Shown here: positions 30,995 through 40,503 of the stretch, one piece after another
How the letters are laid out: every line of letters begins with the position of its first letter
Numbering within the stretch: the first letter of the stretch is position 1
NCBI RefSeq assembly: GCF_047556435.1
Contig: NZ_CP180210.1
Coordinates: forward strand, 3,720,001-3,784,000
DNA length: 64,000 nucleotides
Direction of reading: 5' to 3'
Origin: Alteromonas sp047556435
GTDB taxonomy: Bacteria > Pseudomonadota > Gammaproteobacteria > Enterobacterales > Alteromonadaceae
Notes under the pieces: generated by a model
Told to the model about the DNA's origin: nothing
Seen by the model: only the letters and a program-made list of their open reading frames with translations
Databases searched by the model: none
Position numbers and translations under genes: made by a program

Positions 30995-31860
30995 TTGTTA
31001 ACTTCTTGCTTTAATTCATTCATCATTTCGAGGAGTTGCTGACGCCAATGTAAGAGCTCAGCACTTTTGAATACTTTTCGCGTAAGTGTTTTGTCTAAGA
31101 CACTGTAATGGGGTCTTTTTGCGGGTGTCGGATAGTCCTTAGTAGGAATTGGCTCAACCGGAATTTGATTGTTAAGAAACCCACTTTCTATTCCCAACTC
31201 TTGTATAGCCAGTGCGAAGTCATACCAGCTACACACGCCCTCATCTGACCAATGAAAAACACCGGTAATGTTTTCTCTTGCAGCTTCTAGGCATGCTTGC
31301 GCCAACCCCTTAGCCCAAGTAGGTGAGCCAATTTGATCGTCGATAACCCTTAGTAAAGGCTTGCTAGCCATCAACCGCAGCATGGTTTTCACAAAATTAT
31401 TACCATGAGCTGAATATACCCAGGAAGTTCTGATAACAGTGCTTGTATTGGGAAGAATACTTCTTATCGCCTTTTCACCTTCAGCTTTGGTTTTACCGTA
31501 CACTCCCTGTGGGTCAATACTATCATCTACTTTGTAAGGTGTACCTTTCTTTCCATCAAATACATAGTCTGTGGAACAGTGTATAAGATTGATTTTGTTA
31601 TTCTGACAGTACTCAGCGATAAATTTCACTGCCACCACGTTCAAGGCCTCTGCAGCAGCCTCCTCCTTCTCCGCGTTGTCTACAGCAGTATATGCAGACG
31701 CATTAATAATGGCTACCGGTGACAGGCTATCCAGCTTCCATTTGATGTCTGCGGGGTCAAAAACATTTATATCATCTCGTCCCAAACACACACAGCCATC
31801 AGGATTAAGACGCTTTAATTCCCACGCTAGCTGGCCACTTTTCCCTATAACTACAATCAT
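30991..31860 (-). CDS. rfbD: dTDP-4-dehydrorhamnose reductase
   Basis: 289 residues from ATG 31860, which opens directly with the nucleotide-binding strand MIVVIGKSGQLA; the longer frame to 31944 would overlap rfbC. Last step of dTDP-L-rhamnose synthesis, NADPH-dependent. CSTDYVFDG and the YGKTKAEGE active-site segment (Y-x3-K) are intact. Starts 13 bp after rfbC. Confidence 0.95.
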   Translation of the reverse strand: MIVVIGKSGQLAWELKRLNPDGCVCLGRDDINVFDPADIKWKLDSLSPVAIINASAYTAVDNAEKEEAAAEALNVVAVKFIAEYCQNNKINLIHCSTDYVFDGKKGTPYKVDDSIDPQGVYGKTKAEGEKAIRSILPNTSTVIRTSWVYSAHGNNFVKTMLRLMASKPLLRVIDDQIGSPTWAKGLAQACLEAARENITGVFHWSDEGVCSWYDFALAIQELGIESGFLNNQIPVEPIPTKDYPTPAKRPHYSVLDKTLTRKVFKSAELLHWRQQLLEMMNELKQEVNK

Positions 31861-31873
31861 ACCGAGTGTCTTT

Positions 31874-32419
31874 TCAAAAAGTTGGGGCATCTGTAAAAGC
31901 AAGTCCCTCTCTATCTTTTCCAGAAAGCGATGGGCGTTCCCCATCTACCAAAGGCCAATTAATACTCAACGTTGGATCATCGAATCTGACTGAGACTTCA
32001 GATTCGGGATGATAATAATCAGTACATTTATATACGAATTCAGCTGATTCACTGGTAACGTAAAATCCATGAGCAAAACCAGCAGGCACCCATAGCTGGC
32101 GCTTATTTTGAGCTGATAACAATACGCCTACCCACTGACCGAAGGTAGCAGAGCTTTTACGCATGTCTACAGCTACATCAAACACCTCACCACTAATCAC
32201 ACGAACTAACTTACCCTGAGTTTGCTCTAGCTGGTAGTGTAAACCACGGAGTATTCCTTGTTTTGATTTAGAGTGGTTATCTTGAACAAAATCTACATCA
32301 GCACACTTCTCTTTGAACCAGTCTGCGCGATATGTTTCTAAGAAAAAGCCCCGCTCGTCACCAAACACTCGATGATCAATAATTTTTACGTCGGGAATAT
32401 CGGTACTAATAACTTTCAT
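31874..32419 (-). CDS. rfbC: dTDP-4-dehydrorhamnose 3,5-epimerase
   Basis: 181 residues, cupin fold. Catalytic H61 in GILRGLHYQ and the tyrosine Y130 in EFVYKCTDYY are present, with QLWVPAGFAHGF before it. Epimerises C3 and C5 of the 4-keto sugar. Located between rfbA and rfbD. Confidence 0.96.
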   Translation of the reverse strand: MKVISTDIPDVKIIDHRVFGDERGFFLETYRADWFKEKCADVDFVQDNHSKSKQGILRGLHYQLEQTQGKLVRVISGEVFDVAVDMRKSSATFGQWVGVLLSAQNKRQLWVPAGFAHGFYVTSESAEFVYKCTDYYHPESEVSVRFDDPTLSINWPLVDGERPSLSGKDREGLAFTDAPTF

Positions 32420-32448
32420 AAATTTTTAAAAGCCTGTTTCTTTGAGAG

Positions 32449-33327
32449 TTATTTTACACGGTCATGAATTACTTTGAGCAAATAATCACCATACCCACTT
32501 TTTTTGAGCGGGGCTGCTAGCTTTTCTAGCTCCTCTGCATTGATATAGCCCATTCGATAAGCAACTTCTTCAGGGCAGCATACCTTGAGCCCCTGTCGTT
32601 TCTCTATTGCTGCAACAAAATTTGCAGCATCTAACAACGAATCAAGAGTTCCGGTATCTAACCACGCAGATCCTCGGCCCATTAGTTCAACCTTTAAACT
32701 ACCATCTTGCAAGTACAGATTATTCAAGTCAGTAATTTCTAACTCACCTCTCGCTGATGGCTTAACTTCTTTTGCGAAATCAACGACTCTATTGTCATAA
32801 AAGTAGAGCCCAGTAACGGCATAGTTCGATTTTGGAGTCGAAGGCTTTTCTTCAATTGAAAGCGCAACCCAATCTTCATCAAAATCTACAACTCCATATC
32901 GCTCTGGGTCGTGCACATGGTAGCCAAAGACAGTCGCACCATGTTCTTGTTTGAAGGCACTTTGTAAAGATGATTTAAGATCATGCCCGTAATAAATATT
33001 ATCGCCAAGAACCAAGGAACAAGAATCATTTCCGATAAAACTCTCTCCGATCAAAAAAGCTTGAGCAAGACCATCGGGTGAAGGTTGAATAGCGTACTGG
33101 ATATTCATACCCAGCTTGGAGCCATCACCGATTAGATCTATAAAACGCTGCTGTTCCTCAGGAGTTGTTATAATCAACACATCGCGAATTCCCGCCATCA
33201 TTAATGTAGTTAGCGGATAAAAAATCATGGGTTTGTCGTAAACAGGCATCAACTGCTTGCTCACAACCTTTGTGAGCGGATGTAATCTTGTACCTGACCC
33301 GCCGGCTAGTATTATTCCTTTTCTCAA
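32449..33327 (-). CDS. rfbA: Glucose-1-phosphate thymidylyltransferase
   Basis: 292 residues; makes dTDP-glucose from dTTP and glucose-1-phosphate. The N-terminal GGSGTRLHPLT signature, KPMIFYPL and VLGDNIYYGHD are intact. It supplies both the rhamnose branch and the 3-amino sugar branch. Starts 19 bp after the GT2-GT4 gene. Confidence 0.96.
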   Translation of the reverse strand: MRKGIILAGGSGTRLHPLTKVVSKQLMPVYDKPMIFYPLTTLMMAGIRDVLIITTPEEQQRFIDLIGDGSKLGMNIQYAIQPSPDGLAQAFLIGESFIGNDSCSLVLGDNIYYGHDLKSSLQSAFKQEHGATVFGYHVHDPERYGVVDFDEDWVALSIEEKPSTPKSNYAVTGLYFYDNRVVDFAKEVKPSARGELEITDLNNLYLQDGSLKVELMGRGSAWLDTGTLDSLLDAANFVAAIEKRQGLKVCCPEEVAYRMGYINAEELEKLAAPLKKSGYGDYLLKVIHDRVK

Positions 33328-33346
33328 AATAGTACCCTTTAACCTT

Positions 33347-35833
33347 TTATATAAGTTTGTTGTATATTTCTAAGTATCTATGGCTCATAGCTTTTGTGGT
33401 TAGTTCTTTACCTTCTCCACATTGCCATAAATATACGTTCTCGAGTTTAGACTCCCATTCATCTTTGAAGGAAGTATCATTTAGTTTGTTGACCAGATCA
33501 ATCGCACGGCTTGAAGACAAAACCCACCCAAACTCGCCTTTGTTAATTCTTTCCTCGACCGCTCCCATTCCGAATGAAAATACTGGAATGCCACTTGCGA
33601 GCAACTCGGTTAGAGTATGACACCAAGTTTCTGGCCAAATTGAGAAAACTCCACCAAAAGTCGGCCTTATACTTTTTATTATACTTGCTAATTCTTCTCG
33701 TTCATATGCACCATGTACAACTATGTGTTCGGATAATTCAACCTCGCTTGAAACCTTTCCAACTATATGAACCTCTAGTACATCATGACCGATTGTGGCG
33801 AGGTCGCTAATGAACTTTAAACCTTTCGCGGCCCCAATATTGCCTGGACAGATTAGTTTAAACTTTTTGTTTTCTTCAGGATACGAGGCCACCTTTTGAA
33901 ATTCTTCGAAGTCACGACCATGAGGGATTACTGAGAAGTCAGAATCAATTATTGAAGGATAAGAGTCTTCAATAATTTTCTTAGCAGACTCGCTGGTCGT
34001 GACAAAATGAGATATCTCGTTGATATAGCGCCTAAATATGGCTTGCCAGGGGAACACCTCAAAATGGTTTAAATTACCTACCTGCTCAGCTTTCCATAAT
34101 TCTGGTTTACAAGGCTCGGAGGGGTTAGTGCATTTACCTCCGCAAAACTTCTTATCTCCATCGAGTAACTTCACCGTCGGGCAAACTGTATAAAAGTCGT
34201 GAATAGAAAAAACGACTGGAATTTCGATATTTTTACAAATATCTATTAGCCCGTAACTATGCCACGCCATATGTCTTATATGGACTAAGCTAATATTAAG
34301 ATAGCCAAGCCACGCGGCGACCACAGCATCATACTCGACGCTTTTGTGTGTTGATGGGTCTATTTTTTCATTCAGATAGTGGCTTTCAATTAACTCAAGC
34401 TTCAAATCTTGTAACCAATATAGCCTTATCTTGGAGGAGTCTGAGACTAACAAAAAGCATTCGTGGGAACTAGCAACTTGCTTCATAAGATCGAAGTTAG
34501 TTTGAGGTGTTCCCCCTGTTTCTGTGGAAATGACGAATAGCAGTTTAGATTTACTTAAGGGCAATGAGCTAGAGTTAGCCGTAATGTGCTTCAGATGACT
34601 AAAAAGCTCTGTGTAGCTTATATCACTAAATGTGCTCTGTACTAACTTTGAATAGTTAGGGTACCGCTCGTCAATTATCGCTCGACCTTTTTCCAATAGC
34701 TGAACACGCTCAGTACCAAAACTAGCATTCTTTTTATGATAAACGAATGATCTAAGAGCAACTTTATTTCGCCAGCCATGCCTAATCGCACGCATACAAA
34801 AATCATTTTCTTCGCCGTATCCTTTTGGGAAGGCAATGTCATCAAAAAGTCCTATCTCGTCTATTAGGCGCCCATTAATGTACATACAGAATCCATGGCC
34901 CGTTGGCACAGAAACTGAAACCAAGGGGGCATTTTCTCTGAGGCTACTTGCAACGGCATTTATCTCGTCTAAAGACGGTGAGTTCAGGAATGTATGCACG
35001 CTAAATGGACCAGCAGAGTTAGAAACCGATGTGACAGTTCCAGTTTCAGGAGAACTTTTAGCAATCAGCTTAAGCTCTCTAAGCCAATGGGAACTAACCT
35101 GCGTGTCAGAATTGAGAATTACAATATCGCTATCAACAACCCTGGATCTCGCTGTCCGGATTCCCTTGTTTACTGTCCCACTGAAGCCAAGATTGTTATC
35201 GTTAGACATGAACTCAAAGTTATTATAACGAAATTTGTCGGCAATTTCGTTAAAACCCTCCTCAGTGCTAGCGTCATTGATTACTATGACTGTAGCCCCC
35301 TGCAACTTTGAAGCAGTTAACGAATGAAGGCAGTGCGCCAATTCATCAAAGGCATTGAACACAGGGATGATTACTGTAATTACAGAATTTAAAAATTCTG
35401 TTTGTGCAGCTAAAGACAAGCTAACTCTAGGGTAACTGGTGCAATTATAAACAGAGGTATACGGGCAAGAGGAACTAAGGTTATCAGTAAATGAAGAGAA
35501 ATCGTTGGTGTTGTTCAATAAAAAGGCGGCCAGCAAATGCTGACCTTGTTGACTAAGGTCGGAATGTGCTATAGCAAGGTTGAATTGCCTGTGTGGCAAA
35601 CGTCCCTCACCCGCCCCAAAGCGAATAAAGTGAACTTCAGGCTTAACACCTGATCGTTTGACATCTTCATTCTCTTTTAGGTACCACTCCGAATCGAAAA
35701 TATTTGAATCTTGCAAAGCTTTGACTAACTTTGGCTCAACAATATATTTTCGGTACAAGCTTCTTATCTTACTTTTGATAACTGCGAACCTCATTCGTTT
35801 TAATAGGTACTGACATAGTTTAAAGCCAAACAT
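33347..35833 (-). CDS. GT2-GT4 fusion glycosyltransferase with N-terminal DV-motif domain
   Basis: 828 residues. Residues about 45-85 carry a short motif domain (FDSEWYLKENEDVKRSG, then FGAGEGRLP). A GT2 domain spans about 151-380 with NSD at 241-243 and GYGEENDFCMRA near its end. A GT4-like domain fills about 430-825 (GNIGAAKGLKFI, then ETWCHTLTELLASGIPVF). It is a clear paralogue of the 888-residue protein at 44506-47172, sharing motif order and many exact segments. Acts in the cytoplasm on a glycan of unknown structure; first gene of the rfbACDB unit. Confidence 0.85.
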   Translation of the reverse strand: MFGFKLCQYLLKRMRFAVIKSKIRSLYRKYIVEPKLVKALQDSNIFDSEWYLKENEDVKRSGVKPEVHFIRFGAGEGRLPHRQFNLAIAHSDLSQQGQHLLAAFLLNNTNDFSSFTDNLSSSCPYTSVYNCTSYPRVSLSLAAQTEFLNSVITVIIPVFNAFDELAHCLHSLTASKLQGATVIVINDASTEEGFNEIADKFRYNNFEFMSNDNNLGFSGTVNKGIRTARSRVVDSDIVILNSDTQVSSHWLRELKLIAKSSPETGTVTSVSNSAGPFSVHTFLNSPSLDEINAVASSLRENAPLVSVSVPTGHGFCMYINGRLIDEIGLFDDIAFPKGYGEENDFCMRAIRHGWRNKVALRSFVYHKKNASFGTERVQLLEKGRAIIDERYPNYSKLVQSTFSDISYTELFSHLKHITANSSSLPLSKSKLLFVISTETGGTPQTNFDLMKQVASSHECFLLVSDSSKIRLYWLQDLKLELIESHYLNEKIDPSTHKSVEYDAVVAAWLGYLNISLVHIRHMAWHSYGLIDICKNIEIPVVFSIHDFYTVCPTVKLLDGDKKFCGGKCTNPSEPCKPELWKAEQVGNLNHFEVFPWQAIFRRYINEISHFVTTSESAKKIIEDSYPSIIDSDFSVIPHGRDFEEFQKVASYPEENKKFKLICPGNIGAAKGLKFISDLATIGHDVLEVHIVGKVSSEVELSEHIVVHGAYEREELASIIKSIRPTFGGVFSIWPETWCHTLTELLASGIPVFSFGMGAVEERINKGEFGWVLSSSRAIDLVNKLNDTSFKDEWESKLENVYLWQCGEGKELTTKAMSHRYLEIYNKLI

Positions 35834-35994
35834 AATGCCACAAACTTAACTCAACTTCAGTATTACTACGCAACTATTATCCTATGCTCAAGCTTTTACA
35901 GAAATTTACTACCAGGGGAGACAAAATAGGTTTGCTTAACAAACTGTAGGTATTAGAATTCGAATGGATTCCAGACTCTGATAGGGCAATTTAG

Positions 35995-36642
35995 ATGAGG
36001 TTAATGAGACCCAAAGTAAAAATTTTTTCCTACCATATTCCCAAGACAGCCGGCACATCCTTCAGAAAAGTGTTACAACATGAACTCGGGCGAAAAAAAG
36101 TTACTCAGATTTATGTTCCAGAAACAGCCAGGGCCCTTAGCTCGGGCACGGTCCCTCGGAAAACAATTAACGAAGCTTTACATGGCCATTATAAGCCGCA
36201 CCCAAATCATTTGGAGACTTTTCCCGATGCCCAAACTATAGTCTGGGTAAGAGACCCTATAGAAAGAATATGGTCACATGTTGGGCACCTTTTGCGCCAT
36301 AAGGATTCTCATCCACACTACGCTGATCTTCGTAAAATAGAGTTAGAGCACGGTATTTATACGCAGGAAGAACTTGTAACGCAAATAATCAAAGACGAGT
36401 CTTTGAAGCATGTTACTAATACATATCAACGCTTTTTTAAAAAAGTACCGATATCTGCAATGAGTTTCGTTGGCTCAGTCCATTTTTTTGAAAGAGACTT
36501 GAAAAAACTAAGTGAGAAAATGTCTTGGAAGTTTTACCCACAAAAAGCAAACGTTTCCCCAGGCTCTATAATTCCAACTTCTGTGAAGCGTTTAAAAAAC
36601 CATCTCCAAGAAGAATACGAACTAGTTTCCAATTACTTATAA
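35995..36642 (+). CDS. Sulfotransferase-family protein
   Basis: 215 residues. HIPKTAGTSFRKVLQ at 14-28 is the 5'-phosphosulfate-binding loop of PAPS-dependent sulfotransferases and VWVRDPIERIWSH near 82-94 is the 3'-phosphate site. It probably adds sulfate to the surface glycan. It stands on the strand opposite to the rest of the locus, 17 bp before the AlgJ/AlgX-like gene, with which it is likely cotranscribed. ATG 36004 is an alternative start. Confidence 0.8.
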   Translation: MRLMRPKVKIFSYHIPKTAGTSFRKVLQHELGRKKVTQIYVPETARALSSGTVPRKTINEALHGHYKPHPNHLETFPDAQTIVWVRDPIERIWSHVGHLLRHKDSHPHYADLRKIELEHGIYTQEELVTQIIKDESLKHVTNTYQRFFKKVPISAMSFVGSVHFFERDLKKLSEKMSWKFYPQKANVSPGSIIPTSVKRLKNHLQEEYELVSNYL

Positions 36643-36659
36643 ATTATTAAGCGTACTGA

Positions 36660-37967
36660 ATGTCTCTATATTCCATTGTTTTCGACTCCTTAAATCACGA
36701 TAACATCAAATCTTTCAGGTGGTGTGTAGACTCCCCCTACGATGGATTAAAATTTGATTATCAAGACATAAAGAAAAGTGGTTTGGAGTTAACAGGTTGG
36801 CTCGTCAACCAAAAAGAAGCACGAGGTGAACTCGTAGTTCTTTGGGGAGACAAATTTAAAGTTTTAGAAAGAAACGTAATTAGAGCGGATGTTCAAGAAA
36901 AAGTCGTAAGCAAAAATGCCAAATTTGAAGAGAGGATACAATATGGCTTTAGGCATTTTATACCAATAGATTCAGATTATTTTACAATCAACTTACTTCA
37001 TGAGAGTGAGATAACTCCACTTTACAAATGCAATATCAAAGGCGCTTTTGAAGTAATAGAGGGTGAAAATGGGTGGCTGTATCTGGACAACGATACAAAT
37101 AAAAGTGTTGAACAGTTTCAGGGGAAAGTTAAACTTACAAGAGCCGCTAAGAAAGAGTGGATAAATTACATGCGTGATTTCACCGCTCTTACAGAATCAT
37201 TGAATATTCCATCATGCTTTCTGGTTGCCCCCTCCAAGGAGTATGTTGTTACAGAAAATTACCCCATAGGGGAGTTCAAAAACACACCTTTGCAGCAACT
37301 CGAAAAAATTATGATAAAAGGGTTCCCTCTTTTGGTGCCATCGGAATCACTAAAAAAATATGTCAAACCCACTTTTAGAGTTTGTGATACCCATTGGAAT
37401 GCTCACGGTGCCATGGTTGCAACTTTAGAAATGTGTGCTCATCTCAATTTGGATGCTGAAGAAATAAAATCACATTTTTCTGAGGACGTTTATGAAACGA
37501 AAGAGGTTGGAGGAGACTTAGGAGCTAAATTATTCCCACCTAAAACTCATCCGGAAAGTATACTAACGAGTCATAACTATAGAGATTATGTATTATATGA
37601 CAATGCGCTACCAAACTTTGGAAGACTTATACATATAAGTAACTCAAATGCGATGCTTAACAAAACTCTTATTTTTTTCGGATCTTCATCTGCTTATTCC
37701 ATGTTTAACTATGTATATAGAATTTTTAGAAACACCGTATTTTTTCACACAGCGGGTAGCATAGATAAATCTGTATTAGAAAAGATTTCACCAGACTACC
37801 TAGTGGCGCAATCGAATGCGAGGTTTTTGGTGCGAGCTCCATCTACAAATATCCAGATAAATTCTATTGTAAACAAAAAAAAGAAATTTGAATTAAGTGA
37901 CGTGGAAATTGAAAGTACAAATTGTGAAATAGATATTGAAATAAATAAAATCTTAATAAATTTATAA
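36660..37967 (+). CDS. SGNH-fold protein like AlgJ/AlgX, putative carbohydrate O-acetyltransferase
   Basis: 435 residues. The AlgX/AlgJ-type catalytic region begins with EGENGWLYLDND (134-145), has D243/H245 in VCDTHWNAHG and a serine motif FGSSSAYS at 340-347, together a Ser-His-Asp set. Residues about 20-130 form an extra beta-rich domain with GWLVN, resembling a stretch in the 888-residue glycosyltransferase. No signal peptide is apparent, unusual for AlgJ/AlgX, so it may act in the cytoplasm. Partner of the sulfotransferase gene. Confidence 0.72.
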   Translation: MSLYSIVFDSLNHDNIKSFRWCVDSPYDGLKFDYQDIKKSGLELTGWLVNQKEARGELVVLWGDKFKVLERNVIRADVQEKVVSKNAKFEERIQYGFRHFIPIDSDYFTINLLHESEITPLYKCNIKGAFEVIEGENGWLYLDNDTNKSVEQFQGKVKLTRAAKKEWINYMRDFTALTESLNIPSCFLVAPSKEYVVTENYPIGEFKNTPLQQLEKIMIKGFPLLVPSESLKKYVKPTFRVCDTHWNAHGAMVATLEMCAHLNLDAEEIKSHFSEDVYETKEVGGDLGAKLFPPKTHPESILTSHNYRDYVLYDNALPNFGRLIHISNSNAMLNKTLIFFGSSSAYSMFNYVYRIFRNTVFFHTAGSIDKSVLEKISPDYLVAQSNARFLVRAPSTNIQINSIVNKKKKFELSDVEIESTNCEIDIEINKILINL

Positions 37968-38054
37968 TTAACACTAACTTATTGAAATGAAGTTAAATTT
38001 ATTGAGCTCTACCACTCAACAAAAAATAATGTAAACATTGTAAACCTCCCCTAA

Positions 38055-38875
38055 TTAGTTACACCCATAATTAGAGGTTTCGGCCTGTTCATGCTTGGTT
38101 AAATATTCCCATGGTGTCAGATCATTCAGCGCATCATGGGGTCGTTCTTCGTTGTATTCAGTCACCCAGCTATCCGTCAGTTCACGCACTTCATTAAGTG
38201 TTCTGAAGACGTACATATTGAGTATTTCGTCGCGGTAAGTCCGGTTAAAACGCTCGATGTAGAGTTTTGTGTAGGCTTACCCGGTTTGATAAATTCCAGC
38301 GCGATGCCATGCTCTTCCGCCCAGTTGGCCAGTGCGATGGAGATGAACTCTGGCCCATTGTCCATGCGTAGTTTGGCTGGGTAACCTCGCCAGGCGACGA
38401 CGCGTTCCAGTACGCGTACAACCCGCTGCGACGGCAGGTTTAAATCAATCTCAATGGCCAACGCTTCACGGTTGAAGTCATCCACCAGGTTAAACGTTCT
38501 GAAGCGCCTGCCGCATTGTAGGCTGTCACACATAAAGTCCATCGACCAGCAATGGTTGGCCTGAGCTGGAACCGCTAGAGGCTCTGGGTTTCTTGCTGGT
38601 AGGCGTCGTTTTCCTCGTCGGCGTTTATTCAGCTTTAGCTCGCAGTAAATGCGATACACACGTTTATGGTTCCAGCCGTGACCCCAGCGTTTTAGGATCT
38701 TAAATAGCTTATTGAATCCGTAGGCGGGATACCGTTCAACGGCTTCCTGTAGCTTTGCGATGATCTTGTCATCGCGCGCTTTATCCGGCTGATAACGATA
38801 GACCGAGTAACTGATGCCAACTACGCGACACGCCATCCGCAAACTGGCGCCATGCTGCTCTCGCGCATAATTCAC
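38055..38875 (-). pseudogene. IS3-family transposase orfB, frameshifted (outer element)
   Basis: From ATG 38875 the frame reads a normal IS3 orfB with HTH_21-type start and integrase core (WSMDFMCDSL, RMDNGPEFIS), then loses register near 38262 after GKPTQNS. Inserting one base restores YIERFNRTYRDEIL and the usual end through ERPHDALN to TAA 38055-38057. The third catalytic acid (E of YIER) is out of frame, so the enzyme is dead. Confidence 0.85.
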
Positions 38876-38970
38876 TAGTTCACGTCTGATCGCTGGCTTT
38901 ACAGCTTTTTTTCAACGATATCTGACCTTTCCCCTGAACTAGCACCACTTTTTCGATGAGATTATTCATA

Positions 38971-39789
38971 TTATGCTGCCCGTTTTGCATACTCAACAGG
39001 CGGTAAATAATTCAGTGAACTATGTGGCCGAACATGGTTGTAATGCTCACGCCATAGATCTACTTCGTAACGTGCCTCGTCCATTGTTCTGAACCAATGC
39101 TGGTTCAGGCATTCGTTTCTGAACTTGCCGTTAAGGCTTTCCACGAAGGCATTCTGTGTCGGTTTGCCAGGCTGGATAAAACCAAGCTCAACACCCGTCT
39201 CTTTACTCCAGAAGAACATCGCCTTACTGGTGAATTCTGTTCCGTTATCGCAAATCACTTTTGCTGGCTTTCCTCTTTGCTCAATGAGCTGGCTAAGGAA
39301 GCGTGCAACCTGACGGCCACTGATAGAGACAGACACCAGCTGTCCGACCATCTCGCGGGAGTAATCATCAACTACGTTCAACACCCTAAAGCGCCTACCA
39401 CTACTAAGCTGATCAGATACGAAGTCCATTGACCACCGCTGATCTGGCGCTGTTGGCACCTCTATTGGCTGCCTCGGGCGAGTCAGCTTCTTGCGCTTCT
39501 TTGTCCGCACTTGCAAGGCCTCTTCGGTATAAAGGCGGTACGTGTGCTTGCGATTGATGACAAGCCCTTCGCCTTTGAGTAGGCCATGCAACATCAGATA
39601 TCCATACCTCGGATACTGTGACGCTAACTCCTTCAACCGAGCGCGCACAGCGCTATCTGGTTTTGTCTTATGGCAATATCTGAATGCGGTTCGGCTGACA
39701 CCAGCAAGCTTGCAGGCAGCCCGTTCACTGCGCTTAAACGCATCAATAAGGTGACGGGCGACAGGCTTTCTTGCTGCTGGCGTTACCAC
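38971..39789 (-). CDS. IS3-family transposase orfB (inner element)
   Basis: 272 residues counted from the first ATG, but probably made as an orfA-orfB fusion by -1 frameshifting on AAAAAAG (39789-39795). The DDE core is intact: WSMDFVSD, VICDNGTEFTS and QNAFVESLNGKFRNE. The N-terminal HTH_21 segment and C-terminal HYNHVRPHSSL are normal, so the element could be active. Confidence 0.92.
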   Translation of the reverse strand: MVTPAARKPVARHLIDAFKRSERAACKLAGVSRTAFRYCHKTKPDSAVRARLKELASQYPRYGYLMLHGLLKGEGLVINRKHTYRLYTEEALQVRTKKRKKLTRPRQPIEVPTAPDQRWSMDFVSDQLSSGRRFRVLNVVDDYSREMVGQLVSVSISGRQVARFLSQLIEQRGKPAKVICDNGTEFTSKAMFFWSKETGVELGFIQPGKPTQNAFVESLNGKFRNECLNQHWFRTMDEARYEVDLWREHYNHVRPHSSLNYLPPVEYAKRAA

Positions 39790-40046
39790 TTTTTTGAAAG
39801 CACATCCTTCATCGCTTCCACTTCTAAAAGCTTGTCAGCCAGCATTTTCTTCAGCTTATTGTTCTCAGACTCAAGCTCTTTTAGGCGCTTCGCTTCGTTA
39901 ACTTCCAGGCCCGCATACTTGCTCCGCCAATTATAAAAAGTCCCAGACGAGATACCCATCTCGCGGCAGATGTCGTCCACCTTTGCGCCAGCTTCATGCT
40001 GCTTGATGGCCTTGATGATTTGTTCTTCGCTGTAGCGTTTTTTCAT
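39783..40046 (-). CDS. IS3-family transposase orfA (inner element)
   Basis: 87 residues: helix-turn-helix (RYSEEQIIKAIKQHEAG, MGISSGTFYNW) and a leucine-zipper-like C-terminus (LKELESENNKLKKML). It overlaps orfB by 7 nt at the slippery A6G. Confidence 0.92.
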   Translation of the reverse strand: MKKRYSEEQIIKAIKQHEAGAKVDDICREMGISSGTFYNWRSKYAGLEVNEAKRLKELESENNKLKKMLADKLLEVEAMKDVLSKKW

Positions 40047-40120
40047 ATTGAGATCTCCATTGTCTCCAGTTTATTGGAAATCTCATCAATGTCATGGTGT
40101 TATTTTGGGGGGAGAGGACA

Positions 40121-40305
40121 CCGTCTTCCAGCTGCTTTAAGCGACGAAGTTCGGCAACCCCTAAGCCACCGTACTTCTTTTTCCAATTGTAAAACGTAGC
40201 TTTGGAGATCCCCATCTTACGGCTGACTTCTTCAACGCGTGTCCCGGTCTCTGCCCGACGTAGTGCGAAGGAGATTTGTTCTTCAGTGTATCTGGTCTTT
40301 TTCAT
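40121..40305 (-). pseudogene. IS3-family orfA 5' fragment (outer element)
   Basis: Encodes MKKTRYTEEQISFALRR through RRLKQLED (61 residues) and is then cut by the inner IS. On the other side of that IS the frame tail DIVEKKL-stop is seen (minus strand from 38922). About 20 residues normally found between them are missing. Confidence 0.82.
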
Positions 40306-40450
40306 GGCAATGCGGCTCCTATTTCAAAGCAACTATAGCCAAATTTTTCTACTTTACACCGTTTCGATTTTCAGGGAGGAGGTCATACAATTATAGATAA
40401 ATAGTTGCAAAAACAATGAATGTATTTTTATACACGATTTAATCACTTAC

Positions 40451-40471
40451 TGGGTAGCTTTTTGCTACCCA
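40451..40471 (-). other. Stem-loop downstream of fdtB
   Basis: TGGGTAGC-TTTTT-GCTACCCA perfect 8-bp hairpin, 33 bp after the fdtB stop. No following T run on the minus strand, so it may be a weak terminator or mRNA stabiliser. Confidence 0.45.
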
Positions 40472-40503
40472 ACCGATTACTGCCAATTCATTGAACCGCT
40501 ACA

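Larger units (their letters stand above)
38923..40120 (-). mobile_element. IS3-family element inserted in the outer element (inner element)
   Basis: 1198 bp bounded by imperfect inverted repeats: TGACCTTTCCCC at 38923 and, read inward from 40120, TGTCCTCTCCCC; both continue with similar ACACCA and GATGAGATT segments. It encodes intact orfA and orfB. The flanking triplets (ATC left, CCG right) do not match, so no target duplication is visible. Confidence 0.87.
38039..40385 (-). mobile_element. IS3-family element, interrupted by a second IS (outer element)
   Basis: Outer element with remnants of orfA (40121-40305) and a frameshifted orfB (38055-38875). Ends are approximate: imperfect inverted repeats TGTAAACCTCCCC (left) and TGACCTCCTCCC (right). 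A clear target duplication was not found. It lies between the sulfotransferase pair and fdtB. Confidence 0.75.
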
